The notes below the pieces were generated by a model. That model had not been told where the DNA came from, ran no database searches, and saw only the letters and a program-made list of their open reading frames with translations. Below are positions 62,228 through 64,000 of a stretch of 64,000 bases of DNA, piece by piece. Made by a program: the position numbers and the translations under genes. Origin of the DNA: Bacteroidales bacterium (lineage in GTDB: Bacteria; Bacteroidota; Bacteroidia; Bacteroidales; Lentimicrobiaceae); NCBI GenBank assembly GCA_016788045.1, contig JAEUTG010000019.1, forward strand, positions 1-64,000, written 5' to 3'. How positions within the stretch are numbered: position 1 is the first letter of the stretch; every line of letters begins with the position of its first letter.

Positions 62228-62839
62228 TTACAGCAGCAGGGAAATACCTGCCATTACAATTGCACCCACAACAAATCCCGCATAAACCTGGGAGGGGTTG
62301 TGGGTGTCTGATTTAAGTCTGGCAAAACCAACGAGACCGGAGATAAAGATCAGCATCAGAATCACCAGGGGTGAGTTGACAACCATCAGGTAATTGAGGG
62401 CAATAAACCCGCCGGTCAGACCTCCGGTTCCGGCAGTATGAATGCTGATCTTCCAGAACAGATTAATAACCAGGCAAATAACAATCAATATCGTTCCGCC
62501 AAGGAGAAACATAGAATAAACCCCCGGCAGGTTGAGGTTATTGATCATATACCAGGTTGCCATATAAAACAGGCCTGTAACAAGAAAGGGGAAGGTACGG
62601 TCGGCGCGTTCAGGCATGTGATAGCTTTGAATGATGCCTCTCCGCTTCATCATCCAGATAAAAATCAAGGGCAGCAGCAGGGTATTGGTAAAAATAATGG
62701 CTGTAAGTATCAGTTTGAGCTTTTGGGGGAGCAGCAGCACGAAAAAGTTATCGTTGCTGAAAACCAGCAGTAATGCATAGGTTGGCATGAGCAGGGGGTG
62801 GAATATCCAGGAGATTATTCCAGCAGCTTTTTCTTCCAT
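62228..62839 (-). CDS. PAP2-like multipass membrane protein
   Basis: From ATG 62839 (MEEKAAGIISWIF) 203 residues with about six membrane helices. Motifs KISIHTAGTGGLTGG (SxxHxxG-type) and the C-terminal RLKSDTHNPSQVYAGFVVG (SDTHxPxQVxxG) resemble motifs C2/C3 of PAP2 phosphatases (SGH and H-x5-D), and such proteins are commonly called 'phosphatase PAP2 family' in this phylum. The first KxxxxxxRP motif is not clear. A lipid-phosphate role is plausible, not shown. The barrel gene converges with it, 2 bases away. Confidence 0.65.
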   Translation of the reverse strand: MEEKAAGIISWIFHPLLMPTYALLLVFSNDNFFVLLLPQKLKLILTAIIFTNTLLLPLIFIWMMKRRGIIQSYHMPERADRTFPFLVTGLFYMATWYMINNLNLPGVYSMFLLGGTILIVICLVINLFWKISIHTAGTGGLTGGFIALNYLMVVNSPLVILMLIFISGLVGFARLKSDTHNPSQVYAGFVVGAIVMAGISLLL

Positions 62840-62873
62840 GGTTGCAGGTTGGAAAGTGTGGTTTAATTGAATT

Positions 62874-63422
62874 TTACCAGGGGAGTAACAGATAGGGATC
62901 GTCCTCCGGATCGGGGGTTTGCTGCATGATGGTATCCTGATCATAAACCTCAAACCCGGCACCACGATACAGGTTGATTGCAGCCGGATGGTCCAGATTG
63001 CAGGTGTGGAGCCACAGCCGCTTCAAAGGCCTTTGCCAGGCATTCTGTACACACCAGTGCAGAAACGGTTTTCCCAGCTTACGGCCGGTGAACTCGCAGC
63101 TCAGCCCGAAATAAACAATTTCTGTTTCATTCGCTTCGGAGAGGTCGTATTCCACAAAGCCTGCAGGCACCCCCGAATCATAAAGTACCCAGACTTCGGT
63201 ATGTTCGTTGTCGAGCAGCTTCTGAAGCTCTGAAGCCTGCATCATCAGCCGGTTATACCATTGGTAAGGCCTGCCAACCGAGGTGTACAGATAGAGATAA
63301 AAAGCCCTGGTGGGTTTTTCGGCCCTGAGTACCCGGCAATTGGCCGGTAAGCTTGCCATCGTTTCCCCGGCAGGGGGGGCGGTCATCTGCATCCACCAGG
63401 TGGTTGCGGCAATTTCATTCAT
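62874..63422 (-). CDS. GNAT-family N-acetyltransferase
   Basis: 182 residues. GNAT fold with WVLYDSGVPAGFVEYDL, EIVYFGLSCEFTGRKLGKPFLHWCV (the acetyl-CoA loop region, here Arg-Lys-Leu-Gly-Lys) and a final AAINLYRGAGFEVYDQD, the classic NxxxxxxYxxxGF end. Substrate unknown. It begins 5 bases after the alkylation-repair gene and so is in the same transcript. Confidence 0.9.
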   Translation of the reverse strand: MNEIAATTWWMQMTAPPAGETMASLPANCRVLRAEKPTRAFYLYLYTSVGRPYQWYNRLMMQASELQKLLDNEHTEVWVLYDSGVPAGFVEYDLSEANETEIVYFGLSCEFTGRKLGKPFLHWCVQNAWQRPLKRLWLHTCNLDHPAAINLYRGAGFEVYDQDTIMQQTPDPEDDPYLLLPW

Positions 63423-63427
63423 CAGCT

Positions 63428-64000
63428 TTACTTTTTGGTGATGATTTTAAGCGCTTCACGCTTGCTTAATCCCGACAAGGTGTTGTTCTCCACAAAACGG
63501 ATAACCGCTTCAGGATTTGTTTTCGAATACTCACGCAGTGACCATCCGATGGCTTTGCGGATGAAGAATTCCGGAGATGACTTTAACGCGTCTATGGTTT
63601 CATAAAGAAGCGCTTCATTGGTCTCTTTTCTGTATTTGAGCTGAAACAGCAACACAGTGCGCTGAAGCCAGAGGTTGCCTGAATTCATGAATGCTCCTGT
63701 AATTTCCGCCGTACGTGCCGGATTTTTCCTGAGCCAGCTTCCAACGAGGTTGGCTGCAATGTAATCAACCGTATCCCACCACGATTTCTGCAGAATCATA
63801 TATTCAAACAGATGGATCTGATGCGCTGCATAAAGGAAAGCTTTTCGCGAAGCCATCTCCATGATGGCATACTGCAGTTCACGCTGAGGCATGGCCCAAA
63901 CCTGCTTCACTACTCCGTCAAATTCCGCGGGATCAGGCAGGCCGTTGGCAGCGATGAAAGAGGCTGAAAGTTGCTTTCGCAGTGGTGACTGAATCCCGAA
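63428..64000 (-). CDS. DNA alkylation repair protein, cut by window edge
   Basis: The reading frame is open from 63428 to the right edge; N-terminal FGIQSPLRKQLSASF is read from 63911-63999 and matches the 'GI..P.R' start of the HEAT-repeat AlkD-like family. Further marks are AIMEMASRKAF, WWDTVDYIAANLVGSW, and FFIRKAIGWSLREYSKTNPE near the end. Such proteins excise alkylated bases without flipping them. The GTG at 63908-63910 is an internal codon, not the start; the true start is outside the window. Confidence 0.9.
   Translation of the reverse strand, partial: FGIQSPLRKQLSASFIAANGLPDPAEFDGVVKQVWAMPQRELQYAIMEMASRKAFLYAAHQIHLFEYMILQKSWWDTVDYIAANLVGSWLRKNPARTAEITGAFMNSGNLWLQRTVLLFQLKYRKETNEALLYETIDALKSSPEFFIRKAIGWSLREYSKTNPEAVIRFVENNTLSGLSKREALKIITKK

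Overview
The window looks like chromosome from a member of the Bacteroidota, probably Bacteroidales-like and not a classical gut Bacteroides. The signs are TAnnTTTG-type -7 promoter boxes, weak Shine-Dalgarno signals, families typical of the phylum (DUF4625 lipoproteins, DUF3109, DUF4369-type TlpA proteins, LemA plus DUF2207), an F-type ATPase operon ending at atpG, and lipoprotein and TonB-receptor architecture. Base composition is mid-40s GC by eye. The taxon is inferred from gene content; no rRNA is present.

Layout. 1-1393: right part of an IS3-family insertion sequence with a canonical A6G frameshift heptamer, apparently inserted into a gene whose tail remains. 1.7-7.2 kb: a beta-barrel protein, a LemA/DUF2207 pair and an orphan sensor histidine kinase. 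7.2-11.5 kb (minus): a five-gene cluster (Fur/Zur-like regulator, small His/Cys-rich membrane protein, TonB receptor, two DUF4625 lipoproteins). A 15-bp palindrome overlaps its promoter, and it reads as a self-regulated metal (probably zinc) uptake operon. 11.5-12.5 kb: simple repeats and a hicBA toxin-antitoxin pair bracketed by a short dispersed repeat. 12.5-17 kb: metG, an FRG-domain protein and a MacB-like permease. 17.2-22.4 kb: purH, mreBCD and a TlpA-like lipoprotein. 22.5-29 kb: tadA, the ATPase genes atpB-E-F-H-A-G (no atpD or atpC here) and ferritin.

29-36 kb: DUF3109, a START-like protein, a cysteate synthase-like PLP enzyme, and a three-subunit acyl-CoA (propionyl-CoA type) carboxylase. 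36-37.1 kb: an AT-rich RelE/ParE-type toxin-antitoxin pair and tRNA-Arg(CCG). 37-48 kb: an eIF-2B-like protein, class II aldolase, two double-domain universal stress proteins flanking a SPOR protein, ruvB, queG, arginine deiminase and a fused M16 protease. 48-54 kb: ChaN-like protein, a membrane protein, a nucleotide kinase-like P-loop protein, hflX and a DAHP synthase/chorismate mutase fusion. 54-64 kb: a GC-rich repeat cluster, asnS, rpoN, a prolyl oligopeptidase-type lipoprotein, a Cys-cluster protein of unknown function, a barrel protein, a PAP2-like membrane protein, a GNAT enzyme, and a DNA alkylation repair protein cut by the window edge.

Most of the window is housekeeping. The parts most worth following are the Zur-like operon with its paired DUF4625 lipoproteins, the cysteate synthase-like enzyme (possible sulfonolipid link), the eIF-2B-like protein lacking the isomerase cysteine, the FRG-domain protein, and several families of intergenic repeats.
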